DNA from: Branchiostoma floridae
Taxonomy: Eukaryota; Chordata; Leptocardii; Amphioxiformes; Branchiostomatidae
Direction of reading: 5' to 3'
Assembly (NCBI RefSeq): GCF_000003815.2
Contig: NW_023365764.1
Coordinates: 133,061 to 197,060, forward strand
Length of the DNA stretch: 64,000 nucleotides
The notes beneath the pieces are model-generated. The model worked only from the letters and a program-made list of their open reading frames with translations, was not told the DNA's origin and did no database searches. Of this stretch, positions 52,001-54,539 are shown piece by piece; the first letter of the stretch is position 1; every line of letters begins with the position of its first letter. Both the position numbers and the translations under genes were made by a program.

Positions 52001-53374
52001 TGACGGAGGGGTTAAAAAGAGTGTTGTTGTTGTAAGACAGCAGACCGGGATCCTTTGTCTTACAACCGACGCCATTTTCCCGTTTCTCACATTATTTTAC
52101 ATAGTTGGGACGAGTTGACCTGTTACCTATTTTACCGACATGCATGTACCTTTTCTAATCCCGAGAGGTACGGCCCAGACGTGTTATTCAAACAGTTTGC
52201 AACGTGTCTATCTGTACAAATTCTCCAGGCCGTGAAGCGATCGATTATGTTGCAATTACTCGTGCCAACACAACAAGTTTTCGTCAATTTTCCTGAGATT
52301 ATATAACGCCCAATGACTGTACAAGCTGGAAGGGGGTGCCAATATTCAAGAAACTTGAAAACTACAGCAGCTTCTGAATCTCGTTTCGGAGGATTGAATA
52401 AGAAATTTACCGTCGAATTCTTTCAGTCAAAAATCGCGGGCAATTTATATAATATCTGGCTTGGGTCGCTTAGTGAATACAATAGAAGTATTTCACACCA
52501 AGGAGCTTATATATCTCAATATAAGCTCCTTGTTCACACTCATTTGCACCTTGTTTTTCTTGTCTGCTTTGATGGAGGACGGCACAGCTCATTACAAACA
52601 AACTCGTTCAGCCATGTGCACTGTCCGAATAGAGCACAAGCTTCATATTTTGGCCTACATCTTTTGATCTTCAGGGAATATTTTGACGAAAACAACATGA
52701 GTCTGGAGAGCGAAACTTTGCTGCCATTTTGATGACGTCGTCTGTTCGCTCCAATCAGGCTCACGGGAAATACGGAAGGAAAATGTGAGGAAATGTGACC
52801 CAAAATTTGGAGAATAGTCTTAAATTTCACAGACATCGGCGAAATTAAAGAGGAATGTAACTAAAAATACTAGTATCGCTATAAACATTGACTACAACTT
52901 CAACAACTGTTTAGTACGTAAATTAGAAAAAATATTCCAGGAGGAAAAGTAGCAAAGTTCAAAGTTCGATCCCCGAGTGTAACCTTTCTTACGTTCGTCT
53001 GATTTAATAGGGTATTTTGAAAGCAGCGTGTCACTTTTATACTTGTATGAATTTGAAAAGTCAACGTATCCTCTCTGTAAGTGATTTTTGCTGCCTCTTG
53101 ACCTGACCACCATACATGCGTTATTTTGAGAAATATTTAGCAATGTGTATCAGTGTGTAGACATGAATACAGGGTCGCCGCCGGCACTCCGCCGTGCCTT
53201 GGGCGGGGCAAATTCCCCTGGCAACGCGGACAAAAGCATAGCAACCGTACCACCGTGATGAGAACTTAGTTGTAACTGCCAACAAAAACTTGTTCCGGAA
53301 ATTTCCATCGATGACCTTATAATTTCATTTTCGGTCCCCCGGCTGGACTCACGTAAATTCAGGGGCGCCGCCAT
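7127..53374 (-). CDS. NHR / multi-SH3 (Mind bomb-type) / Cys-rich / ARM-like protein, 40-exon gene
   Basis: Spliced model, 5' to 3': 53374-53353, 49891-49700, 48994-48821, 48253-47591, 47406-47270, 37172-37093, 35562-35409, 35060-34937, 34042-33916, 33680-33580, 33118-32994, 31626-31553, 30625-30478, 30175-30064, 29688-29561, 29441-29365, 28754-28586, 26626-26506, 26019-25880, 25454-25381, 24725-24575, 24278-24155, 23899-23749, 23602-23409, 22105-21981, 21153-21080, 20480-20321, 16232-16121, 15609-15491, 15273-15197, 14860-14692, 14352-14232, 13561-13422, 12580-12507, 12261-12108, 9665-9542, 9230-9080, 8815-8649, 8381-7921, 7705-7127 (TAA stop 7129-7127). Introns are GT-AG except one GC-AG. 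Total 6,369 nt, about 2,122 aa, in frame at every junction. Predicted order: coiled coil (about 30-65), basic NLS-like stretch (about 160-185), NHR (about 197-350), 14 SH3 repeats (350-1670) with three Cys-rich inserts, ARM-like tail (1777-2122). NHR and these SH3 repeats are known from Neuralized and Mind bomb E3 ligases, but no RING is visible, so a scaffold or adaptor role is inference. No polyA signal was identified. Confidence 0.85.
8649..9230 (-). CDS. Exons 37-38: Cys-rich pair, copy 3 (e 9080-9230, f 8649-8815)
   Basis: Exon e encodes ICAPGKHDWSKGRCMVCVVC, then KECTHYGKQC and an Arg/Pro-rich end; exon f encodes ICGCGDGYAGCDDCGRCKKC, then an acidic stretch (EEDQDSDDDSDVEEK) and a short amphipathic end leading into the ARM-like region. 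Phases are 1-2 and 2-1 as in the other two pairs. It closes block 3 just as copy 2 closes block 2. Confidence 0.83.
9542..13561 (-). CDS. Exons 33-36: SH3 cassette 7 (a 13422-13561, b 12507-12580, c 12108-12261, d 9542-9665)
   Basis: Exon a reads FARGDLVKIGVSLDQLRTL and QGHGGYVDSMEK; b reads VMDLIGSVSFIDSDGDVCV; c reads FALNPAVLSKV, then NGDIVRIEADKSQFIKCQ and KHGGYNQRML; d reads TCGQIGRIISVV, VKVRGKTWTFNPDLLTKVG. It pairs with cassette 4 (FARGDLVKI, DLIGSV, TCGxIGR). A SINE sits between a and b, and a decayed plus-strand LINE between c and d. Confidence 0.84.
10020..11880 (+). pseudogene. Decayed LINE (non-LTR retrotransposon), antisense in intron 35
   Basis: Reverse transcriptase motifs appear in several frames: GKACDADGLSAEHLK, then LIPIIKK and YRPIAISSPIFKLFE with NQFGFKKHHGTD, then NAAKAFDKVNH, VPKGSLLSPLL and LLYADDICL, then HLPYVQSITYLGLQINPDL. 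Frameshifts and stops between the blocks show it is dead. It ends near 11,880 without a clear tail. It lies opposite to the host gene, between exons 35 and 36. Confidence 0.8.
12640..13162 (-). repeat. tRNA-derived SINE, near full-length
   Basis: On the minus strand the head shows an A-box-like GCGTAGCACAGTGG and a B box GGGTTCGAATCC, so it derives from a tRNA gene and can use RNA polymerase III. The body contains ACCGATCTTGTGCCCTTGGG, GGACGTTAAATGGAGG and a long 3' part with CATGTGCGAACATGTGC, ending in an AAATA-rich tail. It lies in the intron between exons 33 and 34. Confidence 0.85.
13731..14123. repeat. Foldback element (inverted repeat, arms about 145-158 bp)
   Basis: The left arm starts GATGTAGGAGAATTCTTTTT and the right arm ends with its complement AAAAAGAATTCTCCTACATC. 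Both arms carry the same inner words in opposite orientation (CTGTCTCTCAGACACCTTCG against GAAGGTGTCTGAGAGACA; CGATGTAGGTGGCGCTTTTG against AAAGCGCCACCTACATCG). The spacer is about 90 bp. No ORF; a MITE-like foldback in the intron before exon 33. Confidence 0.75.
14232..15609 (-). CDS. Exons 29-32: SH3 cassette 6 (a 15491-15609, b 15197-15273, c 14692-14860, d 14232-14352)
   Basis: Exon a reads FQKGDNIKVNVDPLTFKAN and GHGGFKDKMLE; b reads MLNKVGVIHHIDIDGDAVV; c reads INPMSLGKVSPEDCEP, VGDWVKVEADKERIK and EETVPWDD (no HGG, same as cassette 3); d reads AARKVGDVERV and ends LHFDLIKKATAA. Exon c has Met where all others have Trp just before NP (RMCINP versus KWCLNP). Lengths 119, 77, 169, 121 match cassette 3. 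A small MITE lies in the intron between c and d. Confidence 0.83.
14503..14606. mobile_element. Small MITE-like repeat (uninterrupted copy)
   Basis: About 100 bp, running from GGTGTAATATAACCAGCTGC to GGTTATACCGGCTATATAG, with weak end complementarity. The same unit occurs in reverse orientation near 43.27-44.95 kb, where a 1.58-kb element splits it. This copy preserves the empty site TGCGAAGCTGG. Confidence 0.7.
16121..22105 (-). CDS. Exons 25-28: SH3 cassette 5 (a 21981-22105, b 21080-21153, c 20321-20480, d 16121-16232)
   Basis: First cassette of block 3. Exon a reads AKGDEVQVDIDLETFRIL and GNGGWDDAMIK; b reads VIGVPGTVACF; c reads WSIVPGCLTKK, then KKGDLVKVISEEKKLKEM and AGHGGYDNEM; d reads CLGKTGRVLKIH, VDILGKRWWFNPNAL. 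Exon a must end at AAG followed by GCATGG, a GC donor, because the next GT would break the frame. The 4.1-kb intron before exon d contains a minus-strand LINE. Confidence 0.82.
17040..19625 (-). pseudogene. RTE-like LINE with endonuclease and reverse transcriptase, decayed
   Basis: From the 5' end (high coordinates): a leader, then the endonuclease start ILGAWNVRTLQD, endonuclease motifs VSAYAPAMTNPDE and LGDFNARVG, then RT motifs DATIIHLYKRKGNRQVCDN and RGISLLSVAGKILARILLNR, LPESQCGFQKDR, NGVKQGCVLAPKL, RFTYLGSTL, LLYACETWTVYRRH, and a C-terminal zinc knuckle (CPHCNRHFRAKIGL). Stops and frameshifts divide the ORF. It lies in the sense orientation in the 4.1-kb intron between exons 27 and 28. 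The RTE-like label is from motif style. Confidence 0.85.
22384..22560 (-). other. Unidentified protein-like fragment
   Basis: The minus strand contains an open stretch GVNSWCDDKLLDVARKNGVE followed by LQLFNQNKPDKFIFAVGGLA that looks like real protein, ending in a stop after FDEV. It lies in the intron between exons 24 and 25 and has no matching splice pair in the host frame. It could be a gene fragment or part of a transposon. I do not recognise it. Confidence 0.35.
22615..22645. repeat. TA-dinucleotide microsatellite
   Basis: An uninterrupted TA run of about 14 units in the intron between exons 24 and 25. Confidence 0.95.
23409..23899 (-). CDS. Exons 23-24: Cys-rich pair, copy 2 (e 23749-23899, f 23409-23602)
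   Basis: Exon e encodes KHDWSKGRCMVCVVCKECT followed by HYGKQC and an Arg/Pro-rich end; exon f encodes SICGCGNGHAGCDDCGRCKT, then a long acidic run (EEEDDSDMDSDSDGESD), then an amphipathic stretch. The conserved Cys and His are spaced like a small treble zinc-binding fold, but I do not recognise a named family. Most of exon e is almost identical in DNA to exon 37, while its first 40 nt differ. Exon f is 27 nt longer than its block 3 partner because of the extended acidic and amphipathic part. Confidence 0.83.
24155..26019 (-). CDS. Exons 19-22: SH3 cassette 4 (a 25880-26019, b 25381-25454, c 24575-24725, d 24155-24278)
   Basis: Exon a reads FARGDLVKISVPLDKLKSL and HGHGGFVDSMSK; b reads HTDLIGSVKFIDSSGDVHV; c reads VGDLVAIESDKSRVKSLQ with HGD in place of HGG; d reads TCGAIGRVHAVI, VKVQGRTLIFNPDLLTRKG. 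Lengths 140, 74, 151, 124 match cassette 7 (140, 74, 154, 124). Small introns, mostly repeat-free, make this one of the cleanest parts of the gene. Confidence 0.84.
26506..29688 (-). CDS. Exons 15-18: SH3 cassette 3 (a 29561-29688, b 29365-29441, c 28586-28754, d 26506-26626)
   Basis: Exon a reads ENDNVKVVVDHETFQ and VGHGGYEDKMQK; b reads LLGKIGMVHHFDVDGDAIV; c starts WCLNPMSLGKVSPEDCEP, then VGDWVKVEADKERIK and EETVPWDD, with TVP replacing HGG; d reads VAGKVGHVRVSYL and ends in NPLLVRKATSM. The acceptor of exon a could be AAG|GAGAT (used here) or three bases further in. Exon c is nearly identical in DNA to exon 31 of block 3. The intron between c and d carries a LINE nested inside a SINE, and a CCCT/CT/GT microsatellite. 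Confidence 0.82.
26676..26765. repeat. Compound microsatellite (CCCT, CT, GT)
   Basis: A CCCT run, then CT about 16 times, then GT, just before the SINE in the intron between exons 17 and 18. Confidence 0.95.
26814..28572 (+). repeat. tRNA-derived SINE split by a LINE (parts 26814-26974 and 28374-28572)
   Basis: The left part has GGGCCCGCGTAGCGCAGCGG (A-box region) and GGGTTCGAATCC (B box), then the body ACCGATCTTGTGCCCTTGGG. The right part resumes with GGCTGTCTCTTGGATAGGAC and ends with CATGTGCGAACATGTGCG and a GATGAT tail. The copy at 12.64-13.16 kb shows these parts are contiguous in an intact element. Confidence 0.85.
26975..28373 (+). pseudogene. 5'-truncated LINE inserted into the SINE
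   Basis: Contains the end of a reverse transcriptase: VNDLACVSTKLFALLFADDT, then LSINVKK, HTRFIGIIIDEKLSWK-type reading and KIVHNSSFLPQQ at the C-terminus, with frameshifts. It ends in a GAAA-repeat tail (28344-28373). AGCTAG flanks both sides (26969-26974 and 28374-28379), which is a target-site duplication from target-primed reverse transcription. Sense on the plus strand, antisense to the host gene. Confidence 0.78.
29080..29312 (+). repeat. 3' end of a CR1-type retroposon
   Basis: A non-coding 3' UTR with GCCTCAGGCTAGTTGGGTAG and CTGTATTTCTCATG, ending in AATAAATCAAATCAAATC. The short 3' tail repeat and the lack of coding sequence mark a strongly 5'-truncated LINE copy. Confidence 0.65.
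30064..33118 (-). CDS. Exons 11-14: SH3 cassette 2 (a 32994-33118, b 31553-31626, c 30478-30625, d 30064-30175)
   Basis: First cassette of block 2. Exon a reads LRKGDEVKVDLDADTFQIL with KGEVGW where HGG normally sits; b reads VVGVPGTVTGL; c starts WCLVPGCLTK then KKGSLVRMINDEDTL and EGHGGYNEDM; d reads NIGKTGIVRKV, then VDFYGRKWWLNRAAL. Exon lengths (125, 74, 148, 112) and the PGT/PGCLTK signatures pair it with cassette 5, not with its neighbours. The long b intron holds a hairpin transposon and an AGTAT-type microsatellite. Confidence 0.82.
30930..31060. repeat. AGTAT-type microsatellite
   Basis: Imperfect pentanucleotide repeat with TATTA variants. The same repeat resumes at 31463-31500 after the hairpin transposon, so the transposon seems to sit in or beside it. 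Confidence 0.9.
31062..31462. mobile_element. Hairpin DNA transposon family, copy 1
   Basis: One end is a large imperfect palindrome: AATACAACACGGTGTATTCC at 31072 and its complement at 31161. A unique-looking body follows with CCAACGTCCGAATCAGGTAT and TCGAACGTTTTCGCGTCACA, ending in GGTATGACATAAA. The same modules appear at 40.31-40.68 kb and 41.58-42.17 kb. No transposase is encoded. Confidence 0.65.
33580..34042 (-). CDS. Exons 9-10: Cys-rich pair, copy 1 (e 33916-34042, f 33580-33680)
   Basis: Exon e (phase 1-2) encodes a Cys/His segment with the pattern C, then H-x-W, then CxxCEECT, then a final C. Exon f (phase 2-1) encodes CGCLQRDGGCELCGICRKCA followed by a Ser/Glu/Asp-rich tail. The spacing of CxxC and CxC pairs suggests zinc binding (inference). 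This copy is the most divergent of the three: exon e lacks the PG found in copy 3, and the acidic tail is short. Confidence 0.78.
34330..34592 (+). repeat. 3' end of a LINE with ATTC tail
   Basis: AT-rich non-coding sequence with TAAGCCCACGTGGAGTGGGC and CACGTCAATAAAATTC, ending in CATTCATTCATAC. Typical of a short, 5'-truncated non-LTR retroposon copy. Confidence 0.6.
34937..47406 (-). CDS. Exons 5-8: SH3 cassette 1 (a 47270-47406, b 37093-37172, c 35409-35562, d 34937-35060)
   Basis: This is the only cassette of block 1 and encodes two Mind bomb-type SH3 repeats. Repeat 1 starts in exon a (EGDLVRLNDDLDS, EEHGGVFPDMEK), continues in b (VGKVTEIDGNNDAAVYF) and ends in c with WVLNPATL. Repeat 2 starts later in c (EGDLVKTGTDLAK; the usual HGG is RGI) and continues in d (LGKVGRVETV, VRIDGKSVMFSRKAV). 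Intron phases are 1-0-2-0-1 as in all other cassettes. The intron between a and b is about 10 kb and holds the main TE cluster of the gene, including hAT-like, foldback and hairpin elements, a LINE and the assembly gap. Confidence 0.8.
35830..35908. repeat. AATG tetranucleotide microsatellite
   Basis: About 18 units of TGAA/AATG. It forms the tail side of the minus-strand retroposon next to it. Confidence 0.95.
35905..36130 (-). repeat. 3' end of a LINE, tail at the AATG repeat
   Basis: On the minus strand the sequence runs through GTACCTAGCCCGTCGAGGC and GTACAATAAAGGTC into CATT repeats, the pattern of a CR1/L2-type 3' UTR plus tail. Confidence 0.6.
36130..37090. other. Intron sequence, nothing recognised
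   Basis: Part of the intron between exons 6 and 7 (ending at exon 6). No ORF with protein character and no repeat structure I can support. Confidence 0.4.
37761..38222. mobile_element. hAT-like non-autonomous DNA transposon
   Basis: Ends are TAGGGGTG on the left and CACCCCTG on the right, the short hAT-type terminal repeat. Perfect copies of GTACTGTAAC (37751-37760; 38222-38231) flank it, which covers an 8-bp hAT target duplication. The interior is rich in ACCGGT and CAGGTCC motifs and has no transposase. Confidence 0.75.
39000..39408. repeat. Foldback element with ~110-bp inverted repeats
   Basis: The left arm begins CAATGAGAGATATCAGG and the right arm ends CCTGATATCTCTCATTG. Both arms contain the CAGGTTAGTGCAGGCAGGTA type sequence in opposite orientation. 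The middle repeats CAGGTA/TACCTG words. No ORF with protein character. Confidence 0.75.
40312..40680. mobile_element. Hairpin DNA transposon family, copy 2
   Basis: Same modules as the 31-kb copy, reversed: an outer end with TATGACACGGG, ACCTGATTCGGACGTTGG, then a palindrome from AATACAAAACGATGTATTCC to GGAATACACCGTGTTGTATT. The palindrome loop contains CCCAGCCCTCC. Confidence 0.65.
40860..41040. repeat. 51-bp minisatellite, about 3.5 copies
   Basis: The unit begins CACTCGGTCCACTGAGAGAT; copies start at 40885, 40936 and 40987, exactly 51 bp apart and almost identical. As 51 is a multiple of three, both strands stay open as 17-residue repeats, which produces long but spurious ORFs. Confidence 0.9.
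41580..42170. mobile_element. Hairpin DNA transposon family, copy 3
   Basis: Begins TATGTCATACCTGTGACGCG, contains ACCTGATTCGGACGTTGG, then a 28-bp repeat present about three times (41812-41895, unit GAAACTGGCACGCCGTCGC...), and ends with the palindrome-type module from AATACAACACGGAATGGTCC to CGCGTGTTTTATTC. Non-coding. Confidence 0.65.
42200..43085. repeat. Dispersed non-coding repeat family, copy 2, ending in AC microsatellite
   Basis: Contains TTATGCAAATCAGTTTCTC, GAGTTATCTTGCCCCTGC, AGCCGCTAGGGGGTCC and AAGCCGCTAGGGAGC, reverse-oriented relatives of words at 4.5-5.05 kb, and runs into an AC repeat at about 42979-43080. No protein. Confidence 0.6.
43268..44947. mobile_element. Second copy of the 14.5-kb MITE, split by an inserted element
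   Basis: Left half 43268-43321 (TATAACCGGTATATCC, TTCGGCGTAACGCACC) and right half 44901-44947 (TTCGCAGGCACGCGGCGCGA, GCTGGTTATATTACACC) together reproduce the 14503-14606 unit in reverse complement. The interruption is exactly the element listed next. Confidence 0.8.
43322..44900. mobile_element. 1.58-kb TIR DNA transposon, TTC target duplication
   Basis: Termini AGGTGGGGTCACACCTGCG and CGCAGGTGTGACCCCACCT are perfect inverted repeats; homology continues into ATATTTT. TTC is duplicated at 43319-43321 and 44901-44903. The body contains no transposase ORF but has a dense palindrome cluster at 44108-44315. A three-base duplication fits several superfamilies, so I do not assign one. Confidence 0.8.
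44950..46900 (-). pseudogene. LINE with reverse transcriptase, decayed and gapped
   Basis: Minus-strand RT motifs from 5' to 3': DWRDANICAIFEKGDRAVPS, ILDFTKAFDNVPHSRL, GVPRGTVLGPLLFLLYINDL, VRSFADDCLLYIE, WLMQFNPDN, then the C-terminal TRVKSLAYTSLVRPNLEYAA and TVWDPYTKKDKDKLEWVQN. Frameshifts are present. A 100-N gap lies in its 3' part and the 3' end abuts the split MITE. It is in the large intron between exons 5 and 6, sense with the host gene. Confidence 0.82.
45091..45190. other. Assembly gap (100 N)
   Basis: Exactly 100 N, a conventional scaffold gap of unknown true size, lying inside the LINE. Confidence 0.99.
47591..48253 (-). CDS. Exon 4: NLS-like stretch and Neuralized homology repeat (NHR)
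   Basis: A 663-nt exon, phase 1 to 1 (acceptor TCTCAG at 48254, donor CAAG|GTACAT at 47590). The first 65 or so residues are Ser/Thr-rich and hydrophilic and include two basic clusters, KSRKRGHS and SPKRQK, spaced like a bipartite nuclear localisation signal. The rest reads as an NHR (NEUZ) domain: FHPNVHGSNVVIENGG at the start, then SICCSQEPIEIDEKV, MRFGFTSRNP in the core, and LWAVVDLYGSTEAVEL near the end. NHR domains bind protein partners (in Neuralized, the Delta tail) and phosphoinositides; the partner here is unknown. This is the longest SH3-independent domain of the gene and the clearest family assignment. Confidence 0.88.
48821..48994 (-). CDS. Exon 3: hybrid exon from a local tandem duplication
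   Basis: Acceptor CTCAG and donor A|GTAGGT bound 174 nt with no stop, phase 1 to 1, so the exon can be included or skipped without a frameshift. Its 5' two thirds resemble the start of exon 4 (QNVTDEK versus QNVSDET; TTKIYSESNT versus TTEMYSQSNT) and its 3' end resembles the end of exon 2 (WLSFPRKKK versus the aromatic/basic end there). The flanking introns match as well. It therefore looks like a fusion exon at the junction of an approximately 0.9-kb tandem duplication. Whether it is constitutive, alternative or unused cannot be told. Confidence 0.6.
49700..49891 (-). CDS. Exon 2: coiled-coil segment
   Basis: Acceptor TTCCAG at 49892 and donor A|GTAGGT at 49699 bound an open exon, phase 1 to phase 1. 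It encodes about 64 residues: a polar Gly/Ser/Thr stretch, then a heptad-like run (IDKLKKENFNLKEENKLLL) typical of a short coiled coil, then an aromatic end (WLASLLSFTWKEK). The coiled coil may dimerise the protein (inference). The 3' end of this exon, CTGTCTTTC followed by a purine-rich stretch and GTAGGT, is duplicated at the end of exon 3. Confidence 0.75.
50280..51126 (+). pseudogene. 3' part of an L1/Tx1-like LINE ORF2
   Basis: Two open blocks, 50419-50703 and 50797-51126, encode KNWINSGIIYVRDMLDE, then KLLYRFLPCNNNLYNWKI with DSPLCNICKIIENEEHMFLS, the typical L1-type C-terminal region with a CxxC...H zinc knuckle. The body is very AT-rich. 5'-truncated and disabled, antisense in intron 1. 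Confidence 0.75.
51130..53150. other. Intron 1 remainder, nothing coding recognised
   Basis: Mixed-composition sequence with a perfect 13-bp-arm hairpin at 52500-52531. No exon with matching phase or protein character was found here. Confidence 0.4.
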
Positions 53375-53420
53375 TTTGTGGGATCGAAGTAAAACCTTCC
53401 CGTCGGTCTGTGCGTGAATC
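53160..53420 (-). promoter_or_regulatory. Candidate promoter / 5' region of the NHR-SH3-ARM gene
   Basis: A GC- and CpG-richer patch in AT-rich surroundings covers the putative first exon. It contains a GC-box-like GGGCGGGGC near 53200 and, on the minus strand, half-sites of the type GTTGCC and GGTTGC that resemble RFX X-box halves. No TATA box is obvious. The patch abuts the LINE fragment that begins at about 53.40 kb. Promoter identity is inferred from composition and position only. Confidence 0.35.
53353..53374 (-). CDS. Putative first coding exon (exon 1)
   Basis: On the minus strand an ATG in a good context (AAAATGGCGGCG) opens a 22-nt reading stretch, M-A-A-P-L-N-L, that runs into a consensus donor GTGAGT at 53352-53347. 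It ends in phase 1, exactly what exon 2 needs, so the join gives a His codon and an open frame. It lies in the only GC-rich stretch upstream of the gene. Intron 1 would be about 3.5 kb and holds an L1-like LINE fragment. A missing upstream or intervening exon cannot be excluded. Confidence 0.5.
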
Positions 53421-53794
53421 CCCTAGGATTCACGATTTATGCTCCCAGCATATCAAAGGAATCCTTTGAAGGACCAATGCCAGCTTCAAAAGTGCGCTCT
53501 TTTGGTGCCTGGATCACATCGTATGACTGGCCCGAGATCACACAAGAGAAGGGAAGCCAAGTCATGACAACAGCGATGTACAACACACTTCATCAGAAAA
53601 TCTCTGAACACTTCCCAACCCGCTGTATCAGAGTTCACAATAATGCAAACCGTGGATGACTCCCGAGATAAAGAGTCTCATAACCCTACGTCAAAAAGCT
53701 CTCCACAACGGAAAGAAGTCGGAATGGAAAAATCTACGCAACAAACTACAAGCAAAAATCAAACATGCGAGACAGAACTTCTACAGTAGCAAGG

Positions 53795-54021
53795 TGTTAC
53801 ACAGAGTAAGAATAGAGCTAACACCCCTACCCATTGTAATAGAATAGCCCATCATGCATATTCAGAAGCAAGCCACCAAGAGAAGCTGAGACCTGAGATT
53901 CTCTCTCTTTGCCATCTGGACTGCATTGAGCATATACACGCTTTGTACGTACTAACCATAAGTAGAATAAAACCATGGAAATGCAGTGAATCTGTGGTAA
54001 TTCATGACGTACAAAGTAACA
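53795..54021 (+). repeat. 5' LTR
   Basis: 227 bp, starts TGTTACACAG, ends AAAGTAACA, the ends being short inverted repeats. Contains TAGAATAAAACC as the likely polyadenylation signal. Confidence 0.95.
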
Positions 54022-54539
54022 TGGTGTCAGAAGTGCCCTTCAGCAAGTTCAGGAGAACTGAGAAGGCGAAACGGACCCGAAAAGGAGCAGAAGACAGAAG
54101 AAGAAGACAGAAGAAGACAGTCTCAAGTCAAGACGGAAGGACAGAGAGAGCCAAAGTCGACTGCTAAGGAGGCAGCTAAGTCTAATGTCTTTCTTCAAAG
54201 ATAGCATCCAAAGAATGCTAGTCTAAAGAGCTCCAGAGAACTTGAATGTGAAGAATTGTGAAGAATTTCCATTGTGAAATTGTGAAGAATTTCTAGACAG
54301 TCTGAGCCAGGCATGTGCGCAGGCATAACGGCTCCATTGTCTTAGCGTGTCCTAGTTCCAAGGACAAATTCCTTACCGTCTGGAAAGTTGACAGGTAGGA
54401 ACTCTGCTAAAGAGCATGATCTAAGGTCAGAGGTGCCAGGAACAAGCATACGTCAATGTCTAGTTACCGTGCCGGCAAGTGACAGCATCAAAACAAGCAC
54501 AGGCGGCAGGTCAGGCAAAGGACATTTGTTGAAGTAAAC

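Noticed and set aside
7127-53374. CRISPR array, operon, prophage or other prokaryotic features
   Set aside because: Introns with consensus splice sites, LINEs, SINEs and multidomain animal proteins show the window is eukaryotic; no regular repeat-spacer array exists.
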